The notes under the pieces: generated by a model | The model's input: only the letters and a program-made list of their open reading frames with translations | What the model was told of the DNA's origin: nothing | The model's database searches: none | NCBI GenBank assembly: GCA_020345805.1 | Contig: CP070772.1 | Coordinates: forward strand, 3,902,929 to 3,939,078 | Reading direction: 5' to 3' | DNA: 36,150 bases | Source: Phycisphaerales bacterium | Lineage (GTDB): Bacteria > Planctomycetota > Phycisphaerae > Phycisphaerales > SM1A02 | Translations under genes and position numbers: made by a program | In this document: positions 15,179 to 22,902 of the stretch, piece by piece | How positions within the stretch are numbered: position 1 is the stretch's first letter | How the letters are laid out: every line of letters begins with the position of its first letter

Positions 15179-16093
15179 ATGCGGGAATTCGATCTGCTTC
15201 AGCGCATCTACGCGGCCAACGTCTCTCTGGGAGAGCGGGTGGCCATTCCCCCCGGGGACGATCTGGCGCAGATAAACCTGACCGATCGGCGACTGCTGGT
15301 GGGCGTCGATCAGCTCGTGGTCGGCCGGCACGTGAACGCGGCTCGGACATCCATCGAGCAGATCGCCCGCAAGGCGATCGCGCGAAGCGTGAGCGATATC
15401 GCGGCGATGGCGGGCCGGCCGCTGGCATCGCTGGTCGCGGCCGTTCTACCCCCGGATTTCGGCCAGGAACGGGCCGGGCGGTTCGCCGATGCCCTGCGCG
15501 AGTCGGCGGCGGAACTGGATTGTCCGCTCATCGGCGGCGATGTCGCCTTCCATTCCGATCCTTCACACCCCCTGATCTGTTCCGTGACCGTTCTCGCGGA
15601 GCCGGCCTCGGATCACCCCATCACCCGAAGCGGCGCGCTGGTCGGCGACACCGTGTACGTCACGGGCGAACTGGGCGGAGCGGTCGAGCCTGACGGCACG
15701 GGCCGGCACCTGACCTTCGCCCCGCGAGTCAAGGAGGCGATCGAGCTCGCCACGAACCTGGGCGGTCGTCTGCACGCCATGATCGACATCAGCGACGGGC
15801 TGGGGCGCGATGCCTCCCACATCGCCGAATCTTCCGGCACCCAGATTCGAATCGATGCAGGCCGCCTCCCACGGCACGAGGATCTTGACTGGCAGGCCGC
15901 AATGTCCGGCGGAGAGGATTACGAATTGTGTTTCACCGCGGCCGGGGAGGTGCCCGCCCGACTCGGTGAGGTGCCCGTCACCGCCATCGGCGAGGTGGTT
16001 GAATCCCCCGGCGAAGATGCGCCGTTGGTTCTCGTGCAGGCGGAAGGGCGCGAGGTCCGGGCCGATGAACTGGGCTGGCAACACGAATCATGA
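15179..16093 (+). CDS. thiL: Thiamine-monophosphate kinase ThiL
   Basis: ThiL phosphorylates thiamine monophosphate to the diphosphate cofactor. The 304-residue product follows the family from end to end: [20 protein letters not shown] with the metal-binding Asp pair, [26 protein letters not shown], the internal [14 protein letters not shown], and [11 protein letters not shown] near the end. GVDQLVVG replaces the more usual TTDxLVEG, a mild divergence. The open frame extends to 15113, but the ATG at 15179 gives the family N-terminus. Its stop overlaps the start of the next gene by four bases (ATGA). Confidence 0.95.
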   Translation: MREFDLLQRIYAANVSLGERVAIPPGDDLAQINLTDRRLLVGVDQLVVGRHVNAARTSIEQIARKAIARSVSDIAAMAGRPLASLVAAVLPPDFGQERAGRFADALRESAAELDCPLIGGDVAFHSDPSHPLICSVTVLAEPASDHPITRSGALVGDTVYVTGELGGAVEPDGTGRHLTFAPRVKEAIELATNLGGRLHAMIDISDGLGRDASHIAESSGTQIRIDAGRLPRHEDLDWQAAMSGGEDYELCFTAAGEVPARLGEVPVTAIGEVVESPGEDAPLVLVQAEGREVRADELGWQHES

Positions 16094-16797
16094 ACTCGCA
16101 GATCATCACGGAAAGCCCGGAGGAGACTATGGCCCTGGCCCGGGCCCTGGCATGTCATCTCCGCGGCGGCGATTTCCTCGCCCTGTCCGGGCCCCTGGGC
16201 TCGGGAAAGACGTGCTTCGTGCGAGGGCTGGCTGCGGGGCTGGGTATCCCCGGAAACGCTGTCTCCAGCCCCACGTTCATCATCTGCCAGGAATATGAGC
16301 CACCCAACCGAACTGAGGGCGGGGGGGGTGATGGGGGAGGTGTGGCGGCCGCGGAGCAGGAAAGCGCGGGGAGAGTGGGGGGGGTGGCGCTGGTGCACAT
16401 GGATGTCTATCGCCTCACGGATCCCTCGGAGTTGGAGACGATCGGCTGGGAGGAGCGACTGGATTCGCCCGGAGCGGTTATCGCCGTGGAGTGGGCCGAT
16501 CGCATCGCCTCGGCCCTGCCTGAATCGCGAATCGACGTGACCTTCGCGCACGTTGATGAGAATCGTCGGGCGATCACCATCGCCGCCTCCCGCGGCTTGG
16601 AGGACCGGCTGAAATCGCTCCCCGCGCGGGGGCGGACCGATTCCCCCGGTCGCTGCCCGATCTGTGGGACCCCGGTTGGGCCTGCGGACAAGAGGTTCCC
16701 ATTCTGCTCGGAACGCTGCCGCTATGTCGATCTCGGCCGCTGGTTCGATGAGGATTACACCGCCACGCGCCCGATAGGGGAGGGCGATCTGGAGTAA
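16090..16797 (+). CDS. tsaE: TsaE ATPase fused to a YacG-type zinc finger
   Basis: Residues 1-165 are TsaE, the ATPase partner of the threonylcarbamoyl-adenosine (t6A37) tRNA-modification complex: Walker A GPLGSGKT (34-41), the VSSPTF switch (58-63), HMDVYRL (103-109) and VEWADR (133-138). An unusual Gly/Ala-rich insertion (about 74-98) lies between VSSPTF and HMDVYRL. After a short linker, residues 186-229 are a complete YacG domain: Cys189, Cys192, Cys206 and Cys210 in CPICG...FCSERC, followed by [12 protein letters not shown]. YacG is normally a separate small protein that binds and inhibits DNA gyrase. The frame is continuous without a start codon or ribosome site at the junction. Coupled to thiL by ATGA. 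Confidence 0.92.
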   Translation: MNSQIITESPEETMALARALACHLRGGDFLALSGPLGSGKTCFVRGLAAGLGIPGNAVSSPTFIICQEYEPPNRTEGGGGDGGGVAAAEQESAGRVGGVALVHMDVYRLTDPSELETIGWEERLDSPGAVIAVEWADRIASALPESRIDVTFAHVDENRRAITIAASRGLEDRLKSLPARGRTDSPGRCPICGTPVGPADKRFPFCSERCRYVDLGRWFDEDYTATRPIGEGDLE

Positions 16798-16874
16798 TCG
16801 TCGCCGAAGACGGCCGAAGACTTAGTTCGACGCAGGGTGGAGCGGGCGGGCGGTTCCGAGGAAGCTGCGTTTTC

Positions 16875-17315
16875 TCAGTCCGCCTGATCGCGGCCTTCGG
16901 GACTGATGGCGTAAACCAGAAAACGATGTCCGACGGGATCCCAGCCGTGCTTTCGGCAGAGCTGATCGCGCAGGGCGACCAGGTCGTCGCTGGAAAACTC
17001 AATGTGCCGCCCCGTTTTGATGCAGACCAAATAATCCCGGGGCGCCTTGCCGTAGATGAGCTGATAATGCGACTGTCTTGCGTCGAACAGCGCCTGGTTG
17101 ATGATCCCGGCCTCCTGGAGAAGCTTGATCGTCCGGTAGAGTGTGGCCTTGGAGACGCGATAGCCGCCGGCCCGCATCTCCATCAGCAACTCCTCGACCT
17201 CAAACACGTCGTCCCGCTCGATGATGGCGTTGAGGATGTCCGCCCGCTCGGGCGTGTATTTGAGGTTCCGCGATTTCAGGTGCTTTCGGAAGATCGCGCA
17301 CAGCGGCGCGGTCAT
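16875..17315 (-). CDS. Fur-family metal-responsive repressor, about 146 aa
   Basis: The open frame allows starts at 17378 (GTG) and 17372 (ATG), but the ATG at 17315 follows GAGG by six bases and gives the normal Fur length. The winged-helix half is clear: TPERADILNAI, then FEVEELLMEM and the recognition-helix region RVSKATLYRTIKLLQEAGII. The dimerisation half keeps YLVCIKTGRHIEF, but the usual CxxC zinc pair is missing (only VCIKTG) and there is no C-terminal cysteine pair. Fur proteins repress genes for iron, zinc, manganese or peroxide response; which applies cannot be read from the sequence. Divergent from the QTMAN-like gene. Confidence 0.88.
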   Translation of the reverse strand: MTAPLCAIFRKHLKSRNLKYTPERADILNAIIERDDVFEVEELLMEMRAGGYRVSKATLYRTIKLLQEAGIINQALFDARQSHYQLIYGKAPRDYLVCIKTGRHIEFSSDDLVALRDQLCRKHGWDPVGHRFLVYAISPEGRDQAD

Positions 17316-17424
17316 GACTCCCTCGCCGCTCACGGACTGATCGGGCGGAGTTTTATTCGGTCCGGGATCCATAGCCACAGTGTACTCTGTAGGACTTGTC
17401 TGGCCATCGCCGGGGATCAGAGAG

Positions 17425-18630
17425 ATGCACGCCCGCTCCCCAATTCTGCGTATTGTGGCCTTCGAGCCGTTCGACGCCGGCTCTCACCGGGCGGTGAGGC
17501 AGTCCATAACCCTCCATGCCCGGCACCGATGGGTCTGGCTGACGCGGCCGGGCCGGGCCTGGAAGTGGCGCATGCGCACCGCGGCGCCGGAACTGCTGGA
17601 TATGGCACGGCGGGAGGGGACCTTCACTGAGCCGGTGGATGCGATCTTCGCCACGTCTCTTCTCAGCGCCGCAGACCTCCGGGCCTGCCTGCCCCGGCGT
17701 TGCCGCGACACGCCCCTGGTCCTCTACATGCACGAAAACCAGGCCGCCTACCCGGGCGGCCATCAGCCGGCCGCGGCGTCAGGAGAACGGGATGCCCATT
17801 TTGCCCTCACCAATCTCACCAGCATCCTGGCCGCGGATGTCGTGCTCTGGAACAGCCGCTGGAACCTCCGGTCGTTCACCGAAGGCATTCAGATGCTCCT
17901 TCGCAACGCTCCGGATCCAGCCCTGCCGGAACTCGCTCCCCAGATTGAGGCAAAGAGCGAGGTCATCTGGCCACCGGTGGAGCCTCCGCCGGAGCCCCTG
18001 TCAGACCGCGAGCGGTGTGAAGAACCGCCCGGCGACTCTGTGCCGAGCCCGCCGCCTGACACCACCGGCGCGGCTTCTGCCGGTCGCGCTCCCAATGGCG
18101 GCAGAGTTTTACATAACTCCGCCAGCCCCATCCGAATCCTCTGGCCGCATCGCTGGGAGCACGACAAGGGGCCCGAGGAGCTGCTCGCACTGGCACGACG
18201 GCACACCGAAAACCTCAACCTCCGCTGGACTATCCTCGGCCAGCAGTTCTCCGAGGTCCCGCCGGCCCTGCAGTGCTTCGCCGAGGAGTTTGCCGACCGA
18301 ATCGACCACCTCGGCTTCGTGCCCGAACTCAGAGAATACTGGGGCCATCTCAGGCGCTGCCACTGGGTGCTCTCCACGGCCCGGCATGAGTTCTTCGGGA
18401 TCGCGGTCGTGCAGGCCATGCTGGCCGGGTGCTTGCCGTGGCTGCCGGGGAAGCTGAGCTACCCCGAGCTTCTGCCGCGGATCGCCGCCGGCCTGAGCCC
18501 GGCCTCTGCGCCCGGGGACGAGCCAAGAGTTCGTGCGGCAATCCTCAGTCACCTTCAGCCCGCCCTGGCCCCCAACGCGGTGGCAAGGCTTGAGGCGGCG
18601 ATCGAGGCCGCAGTTGCCGCTTCGGCCTGA
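17425..18630 (+). CDS. QTMAN-like glycosyltransferase (tRNA-queuosine mannosyltransferase family)
   Basis: The 401-residue product matches the eukaryotic GTDC1/QTMAN family, which mannosylates queuosine-34 of tRNA-Asp. Visible shared blocks are FEPFDAGSH at the N-terminus, WKWRMRTAA, VLYMHENQAAYP, ADVVLWNSRWNLRSF, WPHRWEHDKGPEELL opening the second Rossmann half, and ARHEFFGIAVVQAMLAGCLP, then LSYPELLP. A proline-rich linker of about 50 residues separates the halves, longer than I would expect. The ATG at 17425 is preferred over a GTG at 17380 because FEPFxGGSH normally begins within about 15 residues of the N-terminus. The bacterial substrate is inferred, not shown. Confidence 0.85.
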   Translation: MHARSPILRIVAFEPFDAGSHRAVRQSITLHARHRWVWLTRPGRAWKWRMRTAAPELLDMARREGTFTEPVDAIFATSLLSAADLRACLPRRCRDTPLVLYMHENQAAYPGGHQPAAASGERDAHFALTNLTSILAADVVLWNSRWNLRSFTEGIQMLLRNAPDPALPELAPQIEAKSEVIWPPVEPPPEPLSDRERCEEPPGDSVPSPPPDTTGAASAGRAPNGGRVLHNSASPIRILWPHRWEHDKGPEELLALARRHTENLNLRWTILGQQFSEVPPALQCFAEEFADRIDHLGFVPELREYWGHLRRCHWVLSTARHEFFGIAVVQAMLAGCLPWLPGKLSYPELLPRIAAGLSPASAPGDEPRVRAAILSHLQPALAPNAVARLEAAIEAAVAASA

Positions 18631-19102
18631 GCGGGCCGGTGGCAGCGCGCACGGTAGGGGGGCATTTTTCCGATCCTTACCTGAGGAAATGGTTCCATTC
18701 CTCGCCGGATCGTGTATGCTGATCTCGTTGCGCCACGTCGCGTGTAACAGTCGGGTTCCCAGGGAGGCGTACCTCCAGGAGAAGGGGCTTCCAAAAGGGG
18801 GTGGCAACTGGCTGGGGGAACCCATGGGGGAGCTTGTGAAGGGAGGAAACCTGCCCGGGGCCAAGCGCTCCGGGGCGGCCAGGTTCGGGGTGGGCATTTC
18901 CGGCGGACCGGTGGGGGGGTCCGGCGGGGCCTCAGTGCCCGGCCAATCCCGACTGGCAGCAAGCTGGGCCGCCATGACCTGCGGCCCCGTGTTGTTTTTG
19001 GCCTTCTCCTTCCGCCCATACCCGGCCCTCGGCGGGATGCAGCCCCCCTATTGCCCAGTCCTATAATGCATCTTATGTAAAACCGCCCAAACGAGGCGTC
19101 AG
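18631..19102. other. G-rich intergenic stretch without a supported gene
   Basis: A plus-strand frame could run to 19066, but it is glycine/proline-rich, lacks a ribosome site and resembles no family I know. Runs of four to five G occur at 18784, 18797, 18814 and 18826 with long spacers. A TATAAT is present at about 19061-19066 without a matching -35. Confidence 0.4.
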
Positions 19103-20419
19103 TCACTTCGCATCCCGTTTCCTGATTTCTTGGACCGCACGACGGTAGTGCCGGATTCGCCGTTCAAGCACGTCGCTGGATGTTGGAAGCGACAGGAACT
19201 CCCCGTATTCCTGAAGGCTTGAAATGTCGTAGTCATTGCGGAGCAGTGCGATCAGGTGAGGCTCCACGAGATCCTTTGTGATGTACGCAATCTGATCTCG
19301 CTCTTGACTATCCACCGCCTTGTGCACGAAACGGTTTCTCAGACATCTCAGCGACTGAGCCAAACCACGCACGAGACGGCGATCGGCGAATATCCAGGAT
19401 ACCCGATCGAGCGTTTCATCATAGCTGGCACCAATAGTGTTGCTGAGCTTCTCAAGGATTGCCCACATCTGAAGGAATGCCAGGCTCAAATTGGTCTGAT
19501 CCAGGGCTACCGCGTATCGCTGGATCAAATCCTCTAAGTCGCTTCCATATGGTAGAGAGGCGACACGGCGCATCGCCCACCGCCGGTTTTTTTCAATGTC
19601 CCCCCATCCTTGGGGAGGATTGAATAGTGGGCGACCTTCCGGGAAGTCAGGTTCGTACCAGAAGATATCCTCCACCGGTGAGCCGTCTGGTGAATGTAGG
19701 GTGTGGATTGCCCCGAGATGGACCACCCCAAGAGGCGCTTCCCTACCTATGCCAAAACGTAAGGACCACGCACCTCTTGTGGCGAAAAGAGTCCAGAATC
19801 CACGCGCAAGGTTGAGCGCAGCGAGAGCACGCTCTGCTGCTTCATAGGGTGTTCGTCCAGCAGTCCGCGCAACCACTCCCTGATAGTTGGCCGCAGACAT
19901 TTGCCTCGCTGCTCGTCGCCAAGTAAGTTGCTTGCGTACAGCGCTCGGCACTTGATATCGCTCGCGATCTTTCAACGGTTCAACCTCGCAGTCTAAGACG
20001 CGGATGCGCCTGAACGGTAGCTGCGCCACAGATAGAGTCGTCACTAGGAGAAACTGTTGAGAGGGTCTGCGAAAGTACTTGGCTGCTTCCCGATCCGCCG
20101 CTGCGATGAGCTCTCCGGGTTGGATCGGCGTGCCCCCGCCAGATTGTTTGATGAGCGAGCGAATTGCCGCGTCCACTATCCCCGCCGTGTCCACTTGGTT
20201 GAGTTCTTGGTTCTTCGGATCCAGTACCACTAATGACGAACGAACAACGGTCTCCAATCGGAGCGGGAAAAGACCAGCGGAGGAGGTCAACTGGCCGTGC
20301 TGGTCGACATGCCACGACGTACCGACTTTGGCAAGCAACTCTCTCGGGCTGTATTGATCACCAGCGCCCTTTGAAGCTGTACCTTTTGGTGTCCGCCAGA
20401 ATACGTACCGCCTTCCCAT
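19103..20419 (-). CDS. Apea-like HEPN-domain protein, 438 aa
   Basis: The start is firm: AGGAGG lies eight bases before the ATG at 20419. The first 250 residues have no family that I recognise. The C-terminal part is helical (from about 290, DLEDLIQRYAVALDQ) and contains LRCLRNRFVHK, in which Arg361 and His366 form the R-x4-H motif of HEPN ribonuclease-type domains. The following segment ending in LVEPHLIALL fits the Apea-like HEPN subfamily. HEPN proteins often cleave RNA in antiviral or toxin systems, but Apea-like members are also found alone. The gene has visibly lower G+C than neighbours and no partner gene, consistent with an acquired accessory gene. Defence function is inference only. 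Confidence 0.7.
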   Translation of the reverse strand: MGRRYVFWRTPKGTASKGAGDQYSPRELLAKVGTSWHVDQHGQLTSSAGLFPLRLETVVRSSLVVLDPKNQELNQVDTAGIVDAAIRSLIKQSGGGTPIQPGELIAAADREAAKYFRRPSQQFLLVTTLSVAQLPFRRIRVLDCEVEPLKDRERYQVPSAVRKQLTWRRAARQMSAANYQGVVARTAGRTPYEAAERALAALNLARGFWTLFATRGAWSLRFGIGREAPLGVVHLGAIHTLHSPDGSPVEDIFWYEPDFPEGRPLFNPPQGWGDIEKNRRWAMRRVASLPYGSDLEDLIQRYAVALDQTNLSLAFLQMWAILEKLSNTIGASYDETLDRVSWIFADRRLVRGLAQSLRCLRNRFVHKAVDSQERDQIAYITKDLVEPHLIALLRNDYDISSLQEYGEFLSLPTSSDVLERRIRHYRRAVQEIRKRDAK

Positions 20420-20551
20420 GTTGGATCCTCCTCGCTAAGCCAATCATGCTACGCGCAAGGGCTAGCCTTCGCCCGCGAATGCCGCCAAGAGGAGCCCTGA
20501 TTCTCCGACCTTGAGATGACAACTCCTGGTGAACACGCCCTCGCCGCGAAC

Positions 20552-20581
20552 GAAAAGCGGGCCTCCGGTTAGGGAGGCCCG
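20552..20581 (-). terminator. Rho-independent terminator of the PEP-CTERM gene
   Basis: A 9-bp stem (20558-20566 with 20573-20581) and six-base loop are followed on the minus strand by GCTTTTCG, 46 bases beyond the PEP-CTERM stop codon. Confidence 0.75.
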
Positions 20582-20626
20582 TCTCGATCAGGGATTCGTT
20601 GTACTTGTCAGCTTTCTCGCACGCTC

Positions 20627-21181
20627 TCAGCGACGACGCCTTCGAACCAGGCCGGCCAGGCCGAGCAGCGCCAGAGCGCCGGGGGCCGGAACAACCCAGG
20701 TTCGGAAGGTGTAGTCGTAGTTCGGGAACTGCTGGAAGCCGGCGTTGGCATAGACGCAGCCGTAGGGATACGGATTGGCCGTATCGCCCGCGATTCCCAT
20801 ACCGGTGTTGTCATCGGTGAACACGAGATAGTAAGTCGTGTTGGGGGTAATGGGTACCGGATCCCAGTACACATCGAACCAGCTATTCGGCGTTCCAACG
20901 GCCGTGGCCGAGGTCAGCATGGTCCCGCCCTGATTGGGCAGAAAGTCCCAAAGAGAGATGGTGACGTTGCCGGGATTGCCGTACAGCCACAGATAGATGC
21001 CGGCACCGGCGATGTGATTGTAATTCTGCGTCTGGAAGGACTGGGCGAGATCGGTCTGCGAGAAGGCGGCCATGTACACATAGGCGTTGGGCTGATTCTG
21101 ATCGAGGATGTAATCAGCCGACGCCGGGACAGCCACGGTTAAGATGGCGGCCCCACTCAGGACAATTGCAGCTATTTTCAT
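20627..21181 (-). CDS. Secreted protein with PEP-CTERM-like sorting signal, 184 aa
   Basis: AAGGAGG lies five bases before the ATG at 21181, although the frame is open to 21355. The product has a signal peptide (MKIAAIVLSGAAILTVAVPASA). A beta-rich middle of about 135 residues follows, with many Asn, Tyr and Gly residues and short motifs such as WFDVYWDPVPITPNTTYYL. The C-terminus reads VPAPGALALLGLAGL followed by RRRRR: a short motif, a hydrophobic segment and a basic cluster, as in PEP-CTERM proteins sorted by exosortase. The beta region resembles choice-of-anchor domains of exported planctomycete proteins. Likely exported and then processed or anchored; function unknown. Confidence 0.85.
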   Translation of the reverse strand: MKIAAIVLSGAAILTVAVPASADYILDQNQPNAYVYMAAFSQTDLAQSFQTQNYNHIAGAGIYLWLYGNPGNVTISLWDFLPNQGGTMLTSATAVGTPNSWFDVYWDPVPITPNTTYYLVFTDDNTGMGIAGDTANPYPYGCVYANAGFQQFPNYDYTFRTWVVPAPGALALLGLAGLVRRRRR

Positions 21182-21375
21182 ACTTTCCTCCTTTGACTTG
21201 CGAGCAGGTGCCACCCCGGGCAGAGGGCTCGGGGCAGCCGAACGCGATTCTGGATTTCGAGCAAAGGCGCTCCTTCGTGCCGCTGCACACCAGCGACGGG
21301 CGCCCTCTCGTCTTCGGAGTCTCTCTCGAAGGGCGCAACGACAATAATGCGACACGCCCGGGGACCTGCTCGCTA

Positions 21376-21404
21376 AATTGTCGACGATTGCGGAGGCCTG
21401 TCAA
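21376..21404 (-). promoter_or_regulatory. Possible promoter of the PEP-CTERM gene
   Basis: A perfect TTGACA (complement of 21399-21404) is followed after 17 bases by ACAATT (complement of 21376-21381). The -10 match is poor, and the leader to the ATG would be about 190 bases. Confidence 0.25.
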
Positions 21405-21613
21405 TGTTCCAAGTCGCGGTTTCACGGGGTTTTCAGACTCGCCGCGGCCCCTCATAGAATCCGCGCTGATCCTGGCTTCGCTCGACAGCGGTCGAAACAG
21501 AGGAATTGCCGGAAAGATGGGCAAGACAGGGTTCCAGGGCACTCAGTGCCCCGCCGATTCACGACCCCTGCCGACTCAGGTTATGTAAAGCTCTCGCCCG
21601 ACACACGCGCTCG

Positions 21614-21640
21614 GGCCGGCTGGCAATGGCCGGCCTTTTT
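21614..21640 (+). terminator. Orphan Rho-independent terminator
   Basis: A 7-bp GC stem (21614-21620 with 21629-21635) is followed by five T residues. No plus-strand coding gene precedes it for more than 2 kb, so it either stops readthrough or ends a small RNA. Confidence 0.6.
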
Positions 21641-21824
21641 CGTGTTTGCCGACCTCACCCGCCTCGGGGCCTGTAATCAGCCTTGCAAGGGTTGAGGGCG
21701 GCCGACGATTGCGAAAACGCAGAGAGGGATGAGACATCCACAGGTCGCGTGTAGGGTTGAGATCCGCGCTGCAAACCGGCAGGGGAATCACCGCTAGACC
21801 CGGGGTGAGAGCCTGAGGCATGGA

Positions 21825-22835
21825 ATGGACGGACCGACCACCAGCCGTCACAAGGTGGTGTTCCTCATCGCGACAGTGGCCACTATTTTCTGGGGAATCA
21901 TCGGCTTTATCGATGCCCCGAACCGCGGGCACGGAGGGTTCCAGTACTACAGCCCGGACTATCTCGTCCAGCACGTCGAGCGAGATGGGCCGGCCGATCT
22001 TGCCGGGCTGAAGGTTGGCGACCGCATGCGGACCGTCAAGGGCATACCGGTGGAGGAACTTCCGCTCTATTCGCGGTGGCCGCTCTCGGTGCAGCCGCGG
22101 GCCGGGCAGTCCCTGCGGATAGAGGTGGAACGTGACGGCCGGACGGTGCCCGTCGACGTGACCTATACCGGCCGCCCGGTGCGAATGCTTCATGTCGGCG
22201 GCGCGCTCATCGGCCTGGCCTTCATGATCTGCGGCCTGTGGTCACTTTTCGCCGTGGACAGCTCGCACGCCCGGATGCTGGCGGGAGTCTGCCTTGCCGC
22301 GGGCCTGGGCATCTTCGCGGGGGGAGGCCCCTACCTCGGCTCGTGGGACGGGGTGCCCGCCCACGTCTCCGCCGCCTCCATGATGCTCTTCGTCCTCCTG
22401 CTCCTGCGATTCTTTCTTGCTTTCCCCGAGCCGGGTCGCCTCAGCCGGAGCCGAATCGTCACCGGCGTCATCTACGCGCCGCTGGGGCTATTCATCATCT
22501 GTCTCATTCTTGAACTGATCTTCCATCCCCGGCTGTACAACGCCTTCGGCGTCGCCGCGTCACTTGTGAACGTGTTGTATGGCCTGCTCGCCCTGATCGC
22601 CTTCATATCCGCATTGATTCTTCAGCGCAAGAAGATCGCGCCGACCGGCCTGGGGCTGGTTCTCATCGGCGTCATTGTCGCCGTGGCTCCCACGATCGTG
22701 GCCATGCTGGGGTTCAGCTTCCGTTGGGCTCTGCCCGGTTCCAACTACTATGCCCTGGCCCTCGCGGCCTTCCCCGTATTCCTGGTGCTGGCCGTGCGGA
22801 AGCAGGCGCAAACGGCGCAGGCGCAGATGGCCTGA
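21825..22835 (+). CDS. PDZ-domain multi-pass membrane protein, 336 aa
   Basis: One N-terminal membrane segment (VVFLIATVATIFWGIIGFI) is followed by an extracytoplasmic PDZ-like domain (about 40-110). That domain carries VERDGPADLAGLKVGDRM and VERDGRTVPVDVTYTGRP, with the usual G-L-K-x-G-D turn. Seven more hydrophobic segments follow, separated by short loops. The layout resembles the sensor half of PDZ-containing 7TM histidine kinases without the kinase. No zinc-protease HExxH is present, so it is not a site-2 protease. TGAGG lies six bases before the ATG. Role unknown; a membrane sensor or scaffold is plausible. Confidence 0.75.
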   Translation: MDGPTTSRHKVVFLIATVATIFWGIIGFIDAPNRGHGGFQYYSPDYLVQHVERDGPADLAGLKVGDRMRTVKGIPVEELPLYSRWPLSVQPRAGQSLRIEVERDGRTVPVDVTYTGRPVRMLHVGGALIGLAFMICGLWSLFAVDSSHARMLAGVCLAAGLGIFAGGGPYLGSWDGVPAHVSAASMMLFVLLLLRFFLAFPEPGRLSRSRIVTGVIYAPLGLFIICLILELIFHPRLYNAFGVAASLVNVLYGLLALIAFISALILQRKKIAPTGLGLVLIGVIVAVAPTIVAMLGFSFRWALPGSNYYALALAAFPVFLVLAVRKQAQTAQAQMA

Positions 22836-22902
22836 GCCCGCGGCGCTCACGCGAGATCATCGTATGATGGGATACTCCTCTGCGATGGACACGGTGATCG
22901 TC

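Larger units (their letters stand above)
21182..21824. other. Intergenic stretch between PEP-CTERM and PDZ genes
   Basis: No gene is supported on either strand. It holds the possible PEP-CTERM promoter and a plus-strand terminator at 21614-21640. That terminator has no upstream plus-strand coding gene, so a short untranslated transcript may start in 21190-21600; I see no tRNA-like fold in it. Confidence 0.4.

Noticed and set aside
18784-18845. G-quadruplex in the G-run cluster
   Set aside because: Loops of 7-12 bases between runs make a stable quadruplex doubtful; noted only as composition.
18533-19066. Plus-strand frame in the G-rich spacer
   Set aside because: Begins inside the QTMAN-like gene in another frame; Gly/Pro-rich and without known motifs or a ribosome site.
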